A stretch of DNA of 5,687 nt, taken from Pseudomonadota bacterium (GTDB taxonomy: Bacteria; Pseudomonadota; Alphaproteobacteria; Rhizobiales; Hyphomicrobiaceae). Each line of letters opens with the position of its first letter. Within the stretch, counting starts at the first letter, position 1. The position numbers and the translations under genes were made by a program. The notes below the pieces were generated by a model. The model saw nothing but the letters and a program-made list of their open reading frames with translations, did not search any database and had not been told where the DNA came from. This document shows positions 1 to 5,687 of this stretch, piece by piece. The stretch covers positions 1-5,687 of the forward strand of contig JAEZBZ010000191.1 of assembly GCA_023412745.1 (NCBI GenBank), written 5' to 3'.

Positions 1-239
1 GCGTGTTCGGCTCGCTGATGTCGACGCCGATCCTCAATGCGCCGCAGTCTGGCATCCTCGGCATGCACCGCATCGAGGAGCGCCCAGTGGTGCGCGATGG
101 CGTGATCGTTCCGCGCCCGATGATGTATCTGGCGCTGAGCTACGATCACCGCATAGTCGATGGCAAGGAAGCCGTCACCTTCCTGGTGCGCGTGAAGGAA
201 ATCCTCGAGGACCCGCAGCGGTTCGTGCTGGAGCTGTGA
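1..239 (+). CDS. odhB: 2-oxoglutarate dehydrogenase E2 (dihydrolipoyl succinyltransferase), C-terminal fragment
   Basis: This is the last 78 codons of the E2 core enzyme of the 2-oxoglutarate dehydrogenase complex, which moves the succinyl group from lipoamide to CoA in the TCA cycle. The 5' part lies outside the window. The first whole codon is the GTG at base 3, which is an internal Val and not a start. The fragment is the end of the catalytic acyltransferase domain. It contains MSTPILNAPQSGILGMH and the active-site signature DHRIVDG, with the catalytic His at bases 147-149 and the Asp at 159-161. The C-terminus (ILEDPQRFVLEL) fits the end of this family. The next gene is lpdA, four bases downstream, so the two are almost certainly co-transcribed. 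The adjacent E3 and the MMYLALSYDHR stretch favour the succinyltransferase over pyruvate dehydrogenase E2. The lipoyl and subunit-binding domains, which would confirm this, are not visible. Confidence 0.93.
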   Translation, partial: VFGSLMSTPILNAPQSGILGMHRIEERPVVRDGVIVPRPMMYLALSYDHRIVDGKEAVTFLVRVKEILEDPQRFVLEL

Positions 240-243
240 ACCG

Positions 244-1650
244 ATGGCTGAACCTTACGATCTGATCGTCATCGGCACCGGCCCGGGCGGCTACGTCTGC
301 GCCATCCGCGCCGCACAGCTTGGGCTGAAGGTGGCCGTCGTCGAAAAGCGTGCGACCCATGGCGGCACCTGCCTCAACGTCGGCTGCATTCCGTCCAAGG
401 CGCTGCTGCACGCGTCCGAAGCCTTCCACGAGGCTGGGCACGCTTTCGCCGGCATGGGCATCAAGGTGTCGAAGCCGGAGCTCGATCTGGCGAAGATGCA
501 CGCCTACAAGGACGAGGGCGTAAAAGGCAACGTCGACGGCATCAACTTCCTGTTCAAGAAGAACAAGATCACGCCCTATCAGGGCACGGCCCGCATCGTT
601 GCGGCCGGCAAGGTCGAAGTCACCTCGGACAGCGGCGAGAAGCAGGAGCTTGACGCCAAGTCGATCGTGATTGCGACCGGTTCCGACGTTGCGCGGCTTC
701 CCGGCGTCGAGATCGACGAGGAGAGCGTGGTGTCGTCCACCGGAGCGCTGGTGCTGCCGAAGGTTCCGGGCAAACTGCTGGTGATCGGCGCGGGCGTGAT
801 CGGGCTTGAGCTTGGCTCGGTGTGGAAGCGCCTCGGCGCCGAGGTTACGGTGGTCGAATATCTCGATCACATCCTGCCCGGCACCGATTCCGAGGTCGCG
901 CGCACCTTCCAGCGCATCCTCGGCAAGCAGGGCTTCACGTTCAAGCTGTCGAGCAAGGTCACCGGTGTGAGGAAGACCGGCAAGGGCCTCGAAGTCACGG
1001 TCGAGCCCGCCAAGGGCGGCGATGCCGAGACGCTGAACGCCGACGTCGTGCTCGTCAGCATCGGCCGCGTGCCGTACACGACTGGGCTGGGGCTGGAAGA
1101 GGTCGGCGTCACACTCGATGCCCGCAAGCGCATCGTGGTCGATCCGCACTATCAGACCAACGTGCCGGGAATCTATGCCATCGGCGACGTCATCGCGGGT
1201 CCGATGCTGGCGCATAAGGCTGAGGATGAAGGCATTGCTATGGCTGAGATCCTGGCCGGGCAGGCCGGACACGTGAATTACGGCGTCATTCCGGGCGTGA
1301 TCTACACGTTCCCGGAGGTCGCTACCGTCGGTCAGACCGAGGATGAGCTGAAGGCCGCGGGTATCGCCTATAACGTCGGCAAGTTCCCGTTCACGGCCAA
1401 CGCGCGCGCCAAGGTCAACAAGGTCGCCGAAGGCATGGTCAAGGTGCTGGCGGATGCTGCCACCGACCGCGTGCTCGGCGTGCATATCGTCGGCCCGGAT
1501 GCCGGCGAGCTGATCGCGGAAGCGGCGCTGCTGATGGAATTTGGCGGCTCGGCGGAGGATATGGCCCGCACCTGCCACGCGCATCCGACGCTGTCGGAAG
1601 CCGTGAAGGAAGCAGCCCTCGCCGTCGACAAGCGCGCGATCCATATGTGA
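244..1650 (+). CDS. lpdA: dihydrolipoamide dehydrogenase (E3)
   Basis: This FAD flavoenzyme reoxidises dihydrolipoamide on E2 and passes the electrons to NAD+. It is the shared E3 of 2-oxoacid dehydrogenase complexes and acts in the cytosol. At 468 residues it is full length for the family. In order it shows the FAD-binding GTGPGG (residues 11-16), the redox disulfide C43/C48 in GGTCLNVGCIPSK, the NAD-binding GAGVIG (182-187), the second FAD motif YAIGDV (311-316), and the C-terminal dimerisation domain with HPTLSE, where H447 and E452 form the catalytic His-Glu pair. It has no N-terminal lipoyl domain. The ATG follows the odhB stop by four bases. A GGAG at 230-233, inside the end of odhB, is the likely ribosome site, about 10 bases away, so the two genes may be translationally coupled. 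The position after odhB marks it as the 2-oxoglutarate dehydrogenase E3, though it may also serve other complexes. All catalytic residues are present. Confidence 0.97.
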   Translation: MAEPYDLIVIGTGPGGYVCAIRAAQLGLKVAVVEKRATHGGTCLNVGCIPSKALLHASEAFHEAGHAFAGMGIKVSKPELDLAKMHAYKDEGVKGNVDGINFLFKKNKITPYQGTARIVAAGKVEVTSDSGEKQELDAKSIVIATGSDVARLPGVEIDEESVVSSTGALVLPKVPGKLLVIGAGVIGLELGSVWKRLGAEVTVVEYLDHILPGTDSEVARTFQRILGKQGFTFKLSSKVTGVRKTGKGLEVTVEPAKGGDAETLNADVVLVSIGRVPYTTGLGLEEVGVTLDARKRIVVDPHYQTNVPGIYAIGDVIAGPMLAHKAEDEGIAMAEILAGQAGHVNYGVIPGVIYTFPEVATVGQTEDELKAAGIAYNVGKFPFTANARAKVNKVAEGMVKVLADAATDRVLGVHIVGPDAGELIAEAALLMEFGGSAEDMARTCHAHPTLSEAVKEAALAVDKRAIHM

Positions 1651-1673
1651 TCGCGGACGTTTTAAGGGGTTAC

Positions 1674-1711
1674 GCGACGGGCCGGGCAGTACGCTCGGCC
1701 CGTTGTCGTTT
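1674..1711. terminator. hairpin between convergent lpdA and xerC, probable bidirectional terminator
   Basis: The arms at 1674-1687 and 1693-1706 pair over 14 positions around a five-base loop (AGTAC). Eight consecutive positions (1677-1684 with 1696-1703) are perfect, G+C-dominated pairs, and three of the 14 are G-U when read on the plus strand. The plus-strand sequence after the stem (TTGTCGTTT) is only moderately T-rich, and the minus-strand side has no T run. It lies in the 60-base gap between two genes that end towards each other, where a shared terminator is expected. The weak T tract means it could instead be an mRNA-end stabiliser. The hairpin is seen directly; the terminator role is inferred. 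Confidence 0.55.
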
Positions 1712-2670
1712 CAGGCTCTTGGATGCGCGGCGTCGTAGACCGCCAGCAGGCGCTCGCGGTCGACCTGGGTGTAGATCTGCGTCGTCGACAGCGAGGCGTG
1801 GCCCAGCAATTCCTGGATCTGCCTGAGATCGGCGCCGGCTGACAGCAGATGCGTCGCGAACGAGTGGCGCAGCGCGTGCGGTGTCGCGGTCTCGGGCAAT
1901 CCGAGGCTCGCCCGCGCCCGCGCGATGGCGAGCTGGATCATCCGCGCCGACAATGGCCCGCCCTTGGCGCCGCGAAACAGGGTGTCTATATGCTCTAGCG
2001 GATACGGGCACAGGCGGCGGTAGGTCTCCACCGCGTCGATCGTCACCGGCAGCACCGGCACGACGCGCTCCTTGCCACCCTTGCCGACGATGCGCAGCAC
2101 GTCGCGATCCACGGTTGGCGCTTCCGATACCTTCAGGCCAATTGCTTCTGAAATACGCAGACCCGATCCGTACAGCAGCAGCAGCACGGCGGTATCGCGT
2201 GCGGCTACCCAGTCGAGTTCGGCCGTCATGCCGCCTTCGACGAGCCCGGCGGCTTTCTCGATGGTTAGCGGTTTCGGAACGCCGTGCGGTACCTTCGGCC
2301 GCGCGACAGCCAACACGGCGCGATTGCGGGCAATCTCCTCCGCTTCGAGCCAGCGGAAGAACGAGCGTAGCGCTGACAATGACCGCGCCAGCGACCGGCT
2401 CGACGCCTGCTGCCGCCGCCGGCTCGCCATGAAGCCACGAAACATCTTCGCATCCACGCGCGCCAGATCGTCGATGGCGGGCGGATAGCGCAGTTGCGCC
2501 GCCAGATAGTCCAGGAACTGCCGGATATCGCGCGTATAGGCTTCGCGCGTCAGGTCGGCGTGTCCGCGTTCGTGCGTGAGATGATCGAGCCATGCGGTGA
2601 CGGCGTCGTTCAGCGCGCCGGACAGTGGCAGTTGCGCTTGATCGTCCTGTGCGCGCGCGTGTGACGTCAT
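1711..2670 (-). CDS. xerC: tyrosine recombinase XerC
   Basis: This site-specific recombinase, together with XerD, resolves chromosome dimers at dif near the terminus before division. The 319-residue protein has an N-terminal SAM-like core-binding domain (about residues 20-110) and a C-terminal catalytic domain (about 130-315). The full tyrosine recombinase set is present: R172 (GLRISE), K197 (GKGGKER), H265 and R268 (HALRH), H291 (LLGHASLSTTQ) and nucleophile Y300. The last four have the same spacing as in E. coli XerD. The C-terminal VYDAAHPRA resembles E. coli XerC, which favours XerC over XerD. The ATG at 2670 is preceded by a purine-rich GAGGGAG (2680-2674). The frame stays open far upstream, but that part is antisense to the neighbouring gene and lacks family similarity. 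The gene stands alone: convergent with lpdA and divergent from the TPR gene. No integrase-type extra domain or att site suggests a mobile element. Confidence 0.95.
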   Translation of the reverse strand: MTSHARAQDDQAQLPLSGALNDAVTAWLDHLTHERGHADLTREAYTRDIRQFLDYLAAQLRYPPAIDDLARVDAKMFRGFMASRRRQQASSRSLARSLSALRSFFRWLEAEEIARNRAVLAVARPKVPHGVPKPLTIEKAAGLVEGGMTAELDWVAARDTAVLLLLYGSGLRISEAIGLKVSEAPTVDRDVLRIVGKGGKERVVPVLPVTIDAVETYRRLCPYPLEHIDTLFRGAKGGPLSARMIQLAIARARASLGLPETATPHALRHSFATHLLSAGADLRQIQELLGHASLSTTQIYTQVDRERLLAVYDAAHPRA

Positions 2671-2713
2671 CCGCTCCCTCGATAGGCTGGACACCGACTG
2701 TTCGGATCGTCTG

Positions 2714-2730
2714 GTAAACAAAGGCTTAAC
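2714..2730. promoter_or_regulatory. CtrA-like site in the xerC/TPR divergent gap
   Basis: The AT-rich patch in the 177-base gap between the divergent starts (2671-2847) contains TAAA-N7-TTAAC on the plus strand (2715-2730). Read on the minus strand it gives TTAA-N7-TTTAC (2729-2714). Each is one mismatch from TTAA-N7-TTAAC, the alphaproteobacterial CtrA recognition sequence. It lies about 44 bases upstream of the xerC start and about 118 upstream of the TPR start. I find no convincing -35/-10 pair in this gap on either strand, although the promoters of both genes should be here. The match is short and could be chance. Confidence 0.25.
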
Positions 2731-2847
2731 AGTGTTCTGGTCTGTCCACAGCTTTTGCACGCGACAGGATTCCCGCTGGCCATCGCATGACTCCGGGCCG
2801 CTGATGCGGTAGGTGAAGAGAGCAGGCAAGCGGCGGCGTTGAGGCCA

Positions 2848-4533
2848 ATGTCCATCTATGAGTCGTTGGACGTTTTTGTGGGTGCAGGGTTGTTGGCCCT
2901 GGCGCCTGCGGTCGGCTGTCAATTGCCTGTCGGCGCAGCGCTTTCCGGTGATGCGTTCTCCGCGCACTTGCGCGCGCGCGGCGATGGCGAGCCGTTCGGT
3001 GATGTTCTCGACCGTCTCGCCCATCAGATCTGGCTGAGCCAGGATGCGCGCGGCATTCCCATGCACATCGCCGAGGAACATGCGCGCCGGCTGGCACCTA
3101 TCATCTGCGCTTACCGGCCTGGCGCCGAGGCGCTGAAGGCGATTTCCGACGGCGATAACATGCAGGCGTCGGCGTTGCTGGCCGATGGCGTGCAGAAGCT
3201 GGTCGCGGGACATCCGCAGGCCGCTCAGTTCACGACCGAGACGTCGGAGTTTTTGCTGCAGCAGCTTTTCATTGAATTGCTGGCCGAGCAGCGGCTGACG
3301 CGCGGCCTCGGCCAGGCGATCACGGAATTCGCGCCGGCCGGCAAGGCTGCTGCGGCCGTCGTTCCTGCTCGCATGGAAGCGCCACAACAACCGAGCACTG
3401 CTATCGCGCCGGCGTCGCCGAGAACCGAAGTCGCATTGCTCAAAGAACAGTTCGGGCTGTCTGACAAAGCAATGGCGCGGTTCTCCGCGATTGCCGAAAA
3501 GCAGCGCGCATCGCCGGCCCGCGAGAGCCGCCAGATCGCCGAGCTGGCGCAGTGGCTGCAGGAAACCCGCGAGCAGCTCATCCGCCCGTCGAACGAGCCC
3601 GCCGAGGTGCGTCGCCTGAAACTTGCCGCCGCCGAAGCGCTGACCGCTGGCGATTTCGAAGCGGCGATGGATTTCCTGAAGGACGTGCGTCGCTGGCTGC
3701 GCGATGAACGCCGCCGCACCGAACAGCGTCTGGAGGAAGAACTCAGCATTCTGCGCGTGCAGCGGCACCAGGAGGCGATGGCGACGGCGGATCTCGCCGA
3801 GCTGGCGATGGCGCGGCTGGATTTCGAGGTGGCCGCCGATCTGTTCGTCGAAGCCGCCGATGGCATAGGTGACGCCGATGCCGCTGCCCGCCTGCGCTTC
3901 ACGCTGCGGCGTGCCGATGCACTGTGCTACGCGGGCGAGGATAGCGGCGACGCCCGGCTGCTGCGCAATGCGGTCAACGCCTACGCCAAGGCCGCCGAGC
4001 AGGCCGGCTCCGCCGGAGATGCCAAGAGCCTCGCGGGCGCGTCGCAGGGGCTCGGCAATGCGCTGCTGACGCTGGCCGAGCATGAGCCGTCGAAGGCGCT
4101 CTACGAGCAGGCCGGGATTGCATTCCGTACCGCGCTCGATGTGCTGACCCGCGAAACCGATCCGCGCGTGTGGGCGCTGGCCCGCATGGGGCTTGGTAAT
4201 GCGCTGGCATCCATGGGCGAGATCGAGGCCAACTCGGTGGCGACGCTTGAGCAGGCCGCGGTCGCCTACAAGGGGGCGCTGGAGGTGTTCACGCGCGAGG
4301 CCGAGCCGATGCGCTGGGCCGTGACGCGCCTGAACATGGCGACCGTGTTGATCCGGCTGGGAGAATTGAAGGATCGCCGCGCCAACTGGCTGGCCGCCGC
4401 CGCCGCGCTGGTGCCGGCGCTCGAAGTGTTCGAGGCGGAAGGTGCCGGGCCGCAGGCCGAAGCCGCGCACCGCGCGCTGCAAATGCTCCACCGCCGCTGG
4501 GGCGCGCTCGAACCGCCGACAGCGGCGGAGTAG
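2848..4533 (+). CDS. helical tetratricopeptide-repeat protein of unknown function
   Basis: I cannot assign a function to this 561-residue protein. It appears almost wholly alpha-helical. Residues 1-160 form an N-terminal helical module; 162-192 are an Ala/Pro-rich, probably flexible linker; 195-340 are a charged helical region (LKEQFGLSDKAM, then EALTAGDFEAAMDFL, then a very charged helix at 275-310, possibly a coiled coil); 345-548 hold three to four TPR-like units. The repeats carry GLGNAL at 401-406 and again at 448-453, and a third, diverged copy ending LIRLGE (501-506), giving a period of 47-48 residues, longer than the classical 34. No catalytic motif, P-loop, clear signal peptide or membrane span is visible, so a cytosolic scaffold or protein-binding role is the best inference. 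I chose the ATG at 2848 (GAGG three bases upstream, rather close); an in-frame TTG at 2839 would add three residues. It is divergent from xerC and convergent with tal, so it is probably transcribed alone. Confidence 0.85.
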   Translation: MSIYESLDVFVGAGLLALAPAVGCQLPVGAALSGDAFSAHLRARGDGEPFGDVLDRLAHQIWLSQDARGIPMHIAEEHARRLAPIICAYRPGAEALKAISDGDNMQASALLADGVQKLVAGHPQAAQFTTETSEFLLQQLFIELLAEQRLTRGLGQAITEFAPAGKAAAAVVPARMEAPQQPSTAIAPASPRTEVALLKEQFGLSDKAMARFSAIAEKQRASPARESRQIAELAQWLQETREQLIRPSNEPAEVRRLKLAAAEALTAGDFEAAMDFLKDVRRWLRDERRRTEQRLEEELSILRVQRHQEAMATADLAELAMARLDFEVAADLFVEAADGIGDADAAARLRFTLRRADALCYAGEDSGDARLLRNAVNAYAKAAEQAGSAGDAKSLAGASQGLGNALLTLAEHEPSKALYEQAGIAFRTALDVLTRETDPRVWALARMGLGNALASMGEIEANSVATLEQAAVAYKGALEVFTREAEPMRWAVTRLNMATVLIRLGELKDRRANWLAAAAALVPALEVFEAEGAGPQAEAAHRALQMLHRRWGALEPPTAAE

Positions 4534-4541
4534 TCCGCCGC
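4513..4541. terminator. competing GC hairpins at the end of the TPR gene, possible terminator
   Basis: Three complementary segments lie here: CCGCCG (4513-4518), CGGCGG (4523-4528) and CCGCCG (4535-4540). The middle one can pair with either flank. The longer option is an 8-bp stem, 4522-4529 with 4534-4541, whose four-base loop holds the TAG stop codon of the TPR gene. No T run follows on either strand, so classical intrinsic termination is doubtful. It sits at the 21-base gap between convergent genes, where transcripts from both sides must end. Confidence 0.3.
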
Positions 4542-4554
4542 CGCGGGCGCCTTG

Positions 4555-5211
4555 TTACAAAATCTTCTGGCCGGTCTTTGCCCAGTCGGCTACGAACTGC
4601 TTCAGGCCCGCGTCGGTCAGCGGATGCTTGACGAGCGACTGCAGAACCGTCGGGGGAACCGTCACCACGTCGGCGCCGATCATGGCGGCTTGCTTGACGT
4701 GGTTCACCGTGCGGATCGAGGCCGCCAGGATCGCGGTCGTGATGTCGGTGTAGTTGTCGTAGATGATGCGGATTTCGCGGATCAGCTCCATGCCGTCGAG
4801 GCCCTGATCGTCGAGGCGGCCGATGAACGGCGAGATGAACGTGGCGCCGGCCTTCGCCGCCAGCAGCGCCTGGTTGGCCGAGAAGCACAGCGTGACGTTG
4901 ACCATGGTGCCTTCCTGGGTCAGCGTTTTGCAGGCTTTCAGGCCATCCCAGGTCAGGGGAACCTTGACGCAGACGTTCTTGGCCAGCGCTGCCAGGACGC
5001 GGCCTTCCGCAATCATGCCGTCGTAGTCGGTGGCGGCGACTTCCGCGCTCACGGGACCCGGCACGACTTCGCAGATCTCGCGAACGATTGTCTTGAAATC
5101 ACGGCCAGCCTTTGCCACGAGCGATGGGTTGGTGGTGACGCCGTCGAGCAGGCCGGTGGCTGCCAGATCCTTGATGACGCTAACGTCGGCGGTGTCGACA
5201 AAGAACTTCAT
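4555..5211 (-). CDS. tal: transaldolase, small TalC/FSA-type family
   Basis: Class I aldolase of the non-oxidative pentose phosphate pathway. It moves a dihydroxyacetone unit between sedoheptulose 7-phosphate/fructose 6-phosphate and erythrose 4-phosphate/glyceraldehyde 3-phosphate in the cytosol. The 218-residue length is typical of the short MipB/TalC subfamily, a single TIM barrel. Visible marks are FFVDTADV at the N-terminus, GVTTNPSLVAK (24-34), the Schiff-base lysine K83 in VKVPLT, NVTLCFSANQALLAAKAGA (105-123), SPFIGRLDD (127-135) and AASIR (163-167). The position equivalent to Gln59 of E. coli fructose 6-phosphate aldolase is Glu (E57), and that of Tyr131 is Phe (F129). Both are the transaldolase state, so an 'fsa' name would probably mislead. 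The ATG at 5211 has AAGGGAG six bases upstream (5224-5218). The gene is divergent from priA and convergent with the TPR gene, and stops with TAA. Confidence 0.95.
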   Translation of the reverse strand: MKFFVDTADVSVIKDLAATGLLDGVTTNPSLVAKAGRDFKTIVREICEVVPGPVSAEVAATDYDGMIAEGRVLAALAKNVCVKVPLTWDGLKACKTLTQEGTMVNVTLCFSANQALLAAKAGATFISPFIGRLDDQGLDGMELIREIRIIYDNYTDITTAILAASIRTVNHVKQAAMIGADVVTVPPTVLQSLVKHPLTDAGLKQFVADWAKTGQKIL

Positions 5212-5226
5212 AGTCTACTCCCTTGC

Positions 5227-5255
5227 CCTCGGCTCGCCGCATGAGCGAGCCTAGG
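5227..5255. repeat. imperfect inverted repeat just upstream of tal
   Basis: The 11-base arms 5227-5237 and 5245-5255 are complementary except at one position (5230/5252), around a seven-base loop. The inner seven pairs (GGCTCGC with GCGAGCC) are perfect. On the tal strand the structure ends two bases before the AAGGGAG ribosome site and 15 bases before the start codon. It could be a dyad operator near the tal promoter or, if transcription begins further upstream, a leader hairpin affecting ribosome access. Presence is seen; either role is inferred. Confidence 0.45.
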
Positions 5256-5285
5256 TTAGCCGTTTCTGAGTCGGTTCTAGTCTGC

Positions 5286-5293
5286 AGCGAGCC
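5286..5293 (+). repeat. further AGCGAGCC copy in the tal-priA gap
   Basis: AGCGAGCC at 5286-5293 repeats exactly the AGCGAGCC at 5244-5251, which is the right arm of the inverted repeat in the same gap. The start-to-start distance is 42 bases, close to four helical turns. With the inverted GGCTCGC at 5231-5237, this gives three copies of one seven-base core in 109 bases. An eight-base GC-rich match can occur by chance, so a regulatory role is only a suggestion. Confidence 0.35.
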
Positions 5294-5320
5294 CCTTTGA
5301 CCAGCCTGCTGGATATTACA

Positions 5321-5687
5321 ATGGAAACGCGCGGCGCCTTGCGCCGTGTTCCGGTGCTGCTTCCGGTGGCGCTGGAGCAGACCTATGACTACCTGGTGCC
5401 GGAGCAACTCGACCTGGAACCGGGCGCATTCGTGCTGGTGCCGTTCGGGCCGCAGCATCGTATCGGCATCGTCTGGGACCGCGCGGCCGGGCCAGAGCGC
5501 GAAGTGGCGCCTGAGAAGCTCAAACCCGTCATCGACCGCCTGGATGTGCCGCCGCTGCCGGTAATTTCGCTGCGGTTCGCCGAGTGGGTGGCGCGCTACA
5601 CGCTGGCGCCGCTCGGCATGGTGGCGCGCATGATGATGGGCGCGCAGTCCGTTTTCGAGCCGATCAAGCCGCGGTTTGGCGTGCGCA
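5321..5687 (+). CDS. priA: primosomal protein PriA (replication restart helicase), N-terminal fragment
   Basis: PriA recognises stalled or repaired forks and reloads the replicative helicase outside the origin. The first 122 codons are visible and the frame is open to the window edge, so the gene is cut by the boundary and not broken. The visible part is the N-terminal 3'-end-binding domain. Residues from about 9 (RVPVLLPVALEQTYDYLVP) through VLVPFGPQHRIGIVWD and LKPVIDRLD follow the order in E. coli PriA (FDYLLPEG, RVPFG, RIGIV, LKAVVEVLD). The helicase motifs and zinc-binding cysteines lie beyond the window. The ATG at 5321 is the best start, although the ribosome site is weak (CTGGAT about eight bases upstream). 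The frame is open back to 5270, and a TTG at 5297 would add eight residues. It is divergent from tal with a 109-base gap, so its promoter should lie there or inside tal. Confidence 0.93.
   Translation, partial: METRGALRRVPVLLPVALEQTYDYLVPEQLDLEPGAFVLVPFGPQHRIGIVWDRAAGPEREVAPEKLKPVIDRLDVPPLPVISLRFAEWVARYTLAPLGMVARMMMGAQSVFEPIKPRFGVR

Noticed and set aside
175..1644. A long minus-strand open frame (489 codons) covering all of lpdA
   Set aside because: It is exactly antisense to a gene with every catalytic motif intact. Its translation is rich in Arg, His, Asp and Leu with no recognisable domain, the usual mirror of GC-rich codon use.
2662..2669. Perfect palindrome TGACGTCA overlapping the xerC start codon
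   Set aside because: A single eight-base palindrome formed by the start codon and the next codons is expected by chance, and nothing else supports an operator there.
1711..2670. The tyrosine recombinase as a phage or integrative-element integrase
   Set aside because: The sequence and C-terminus (VYDAAHPRA) match housekeeping XerC, and there is no tRNA, att-like repeat or cargo gene nearby. The flanks are core metabolic and replication genes.
2742..2750. CTGTCCACA resembling a DnaA box
   Set aside because: It differs from TTATCCACA at two positions, is single, and has no origin-like AT-rich repeats around it.
2848..2919. Possible lipoprotein signal at the TPR protein N-terminus (hydrophobic residues 9-23 followed by C24)
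   Set aside because: The start is acidic (ESLD) with no basic residues, the lipobox is poor (AVGC), and the rest of the protein looks cytosolic. It is better explained as an amphipathic or buried helix.
2671..4491. Minus-strand extension of the xerC frame, open for a further 607 codons upstream of 2670
   Set aside because: The recombinase domains are complete from the ATG at 2670, which has a good ribosome site. The extension is antisense to the TPR gene and shows no family resemblance, so it is not an N-terminal fusion.
4552..5244. A plus-strand open frame of 230 codons opposite the transaldolase gene
   Set aside because: It is antisense to a clear full-length transaldolase, and its translation looks like a codon shadow with no motif.
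5297..5319. TTGACC followed by TATTAC as a sigma-70 type promoter for priA
   Set aside because: The spacer is only 11 bases and the second hexamer touches the ATG, so it cannot act as a -35/-10 pair for this start.

Overview
The window is GC-rich, densely coded, chromosomal-looking DNA. The gene order and protein sequences point to an alphaproteobacterium, most likely of the Bradyrhizobium/Rhodopseudomonas/Afipia type in the Hyphomicrobiales. That placement comes from protein resemblance I recognise, not from a database search. Almost everything here is core housekeeping. I see no phage, insertion sequence, CRISPR array, tRNA or rRNA.

Layout. Bases 1-239 are the 3' end of the 2-oxoglutarate dehydrogenase E2 gene (odhB/sucB). 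Four bases later comes lpdA (244-1650), the E3 dihydrolipoamide dehydrogenase, so this is the tail of a TCA-cycle 2-oxoacid dehydrogenase operon. A GC-rich hairpin (1674-1706) separates lpdA from the convergent tyrosine recombinase gene xerC (1711-2670, minus). A 177-base divergent gap with an AT-rich patch follows. Next is a 561-residue helical/TPR protein of unknown function (2848-4533, plus), the only protein here I cannot assign a role. It converges with a 21-base gap on a small TalC/FSA-family transaldolase gene (4555-5211, minus). A 109-base divergent gap carrying a repeated GCGAGCC motif then leads to the start of priA (5321 to the window end, plus), which encodes the replication-restart helicase.

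How the genes relate. odhB and lpdA encode partners in one complex. xerC and priA both serve chromosome maintenance (dimer resolution and fork restart), and the transaldolase belongs to the non-oxidative pentose phosphate pathway. After lpdA the genes alternate strand one by one, so xerC, the TPR gene and tal each look like separate transcription units. No new multi-gene system is evident. The points most worth checking are the unassigned TPR protein, the repeats between tal and priA, and a CtrA-like sequence upstream of xerC.
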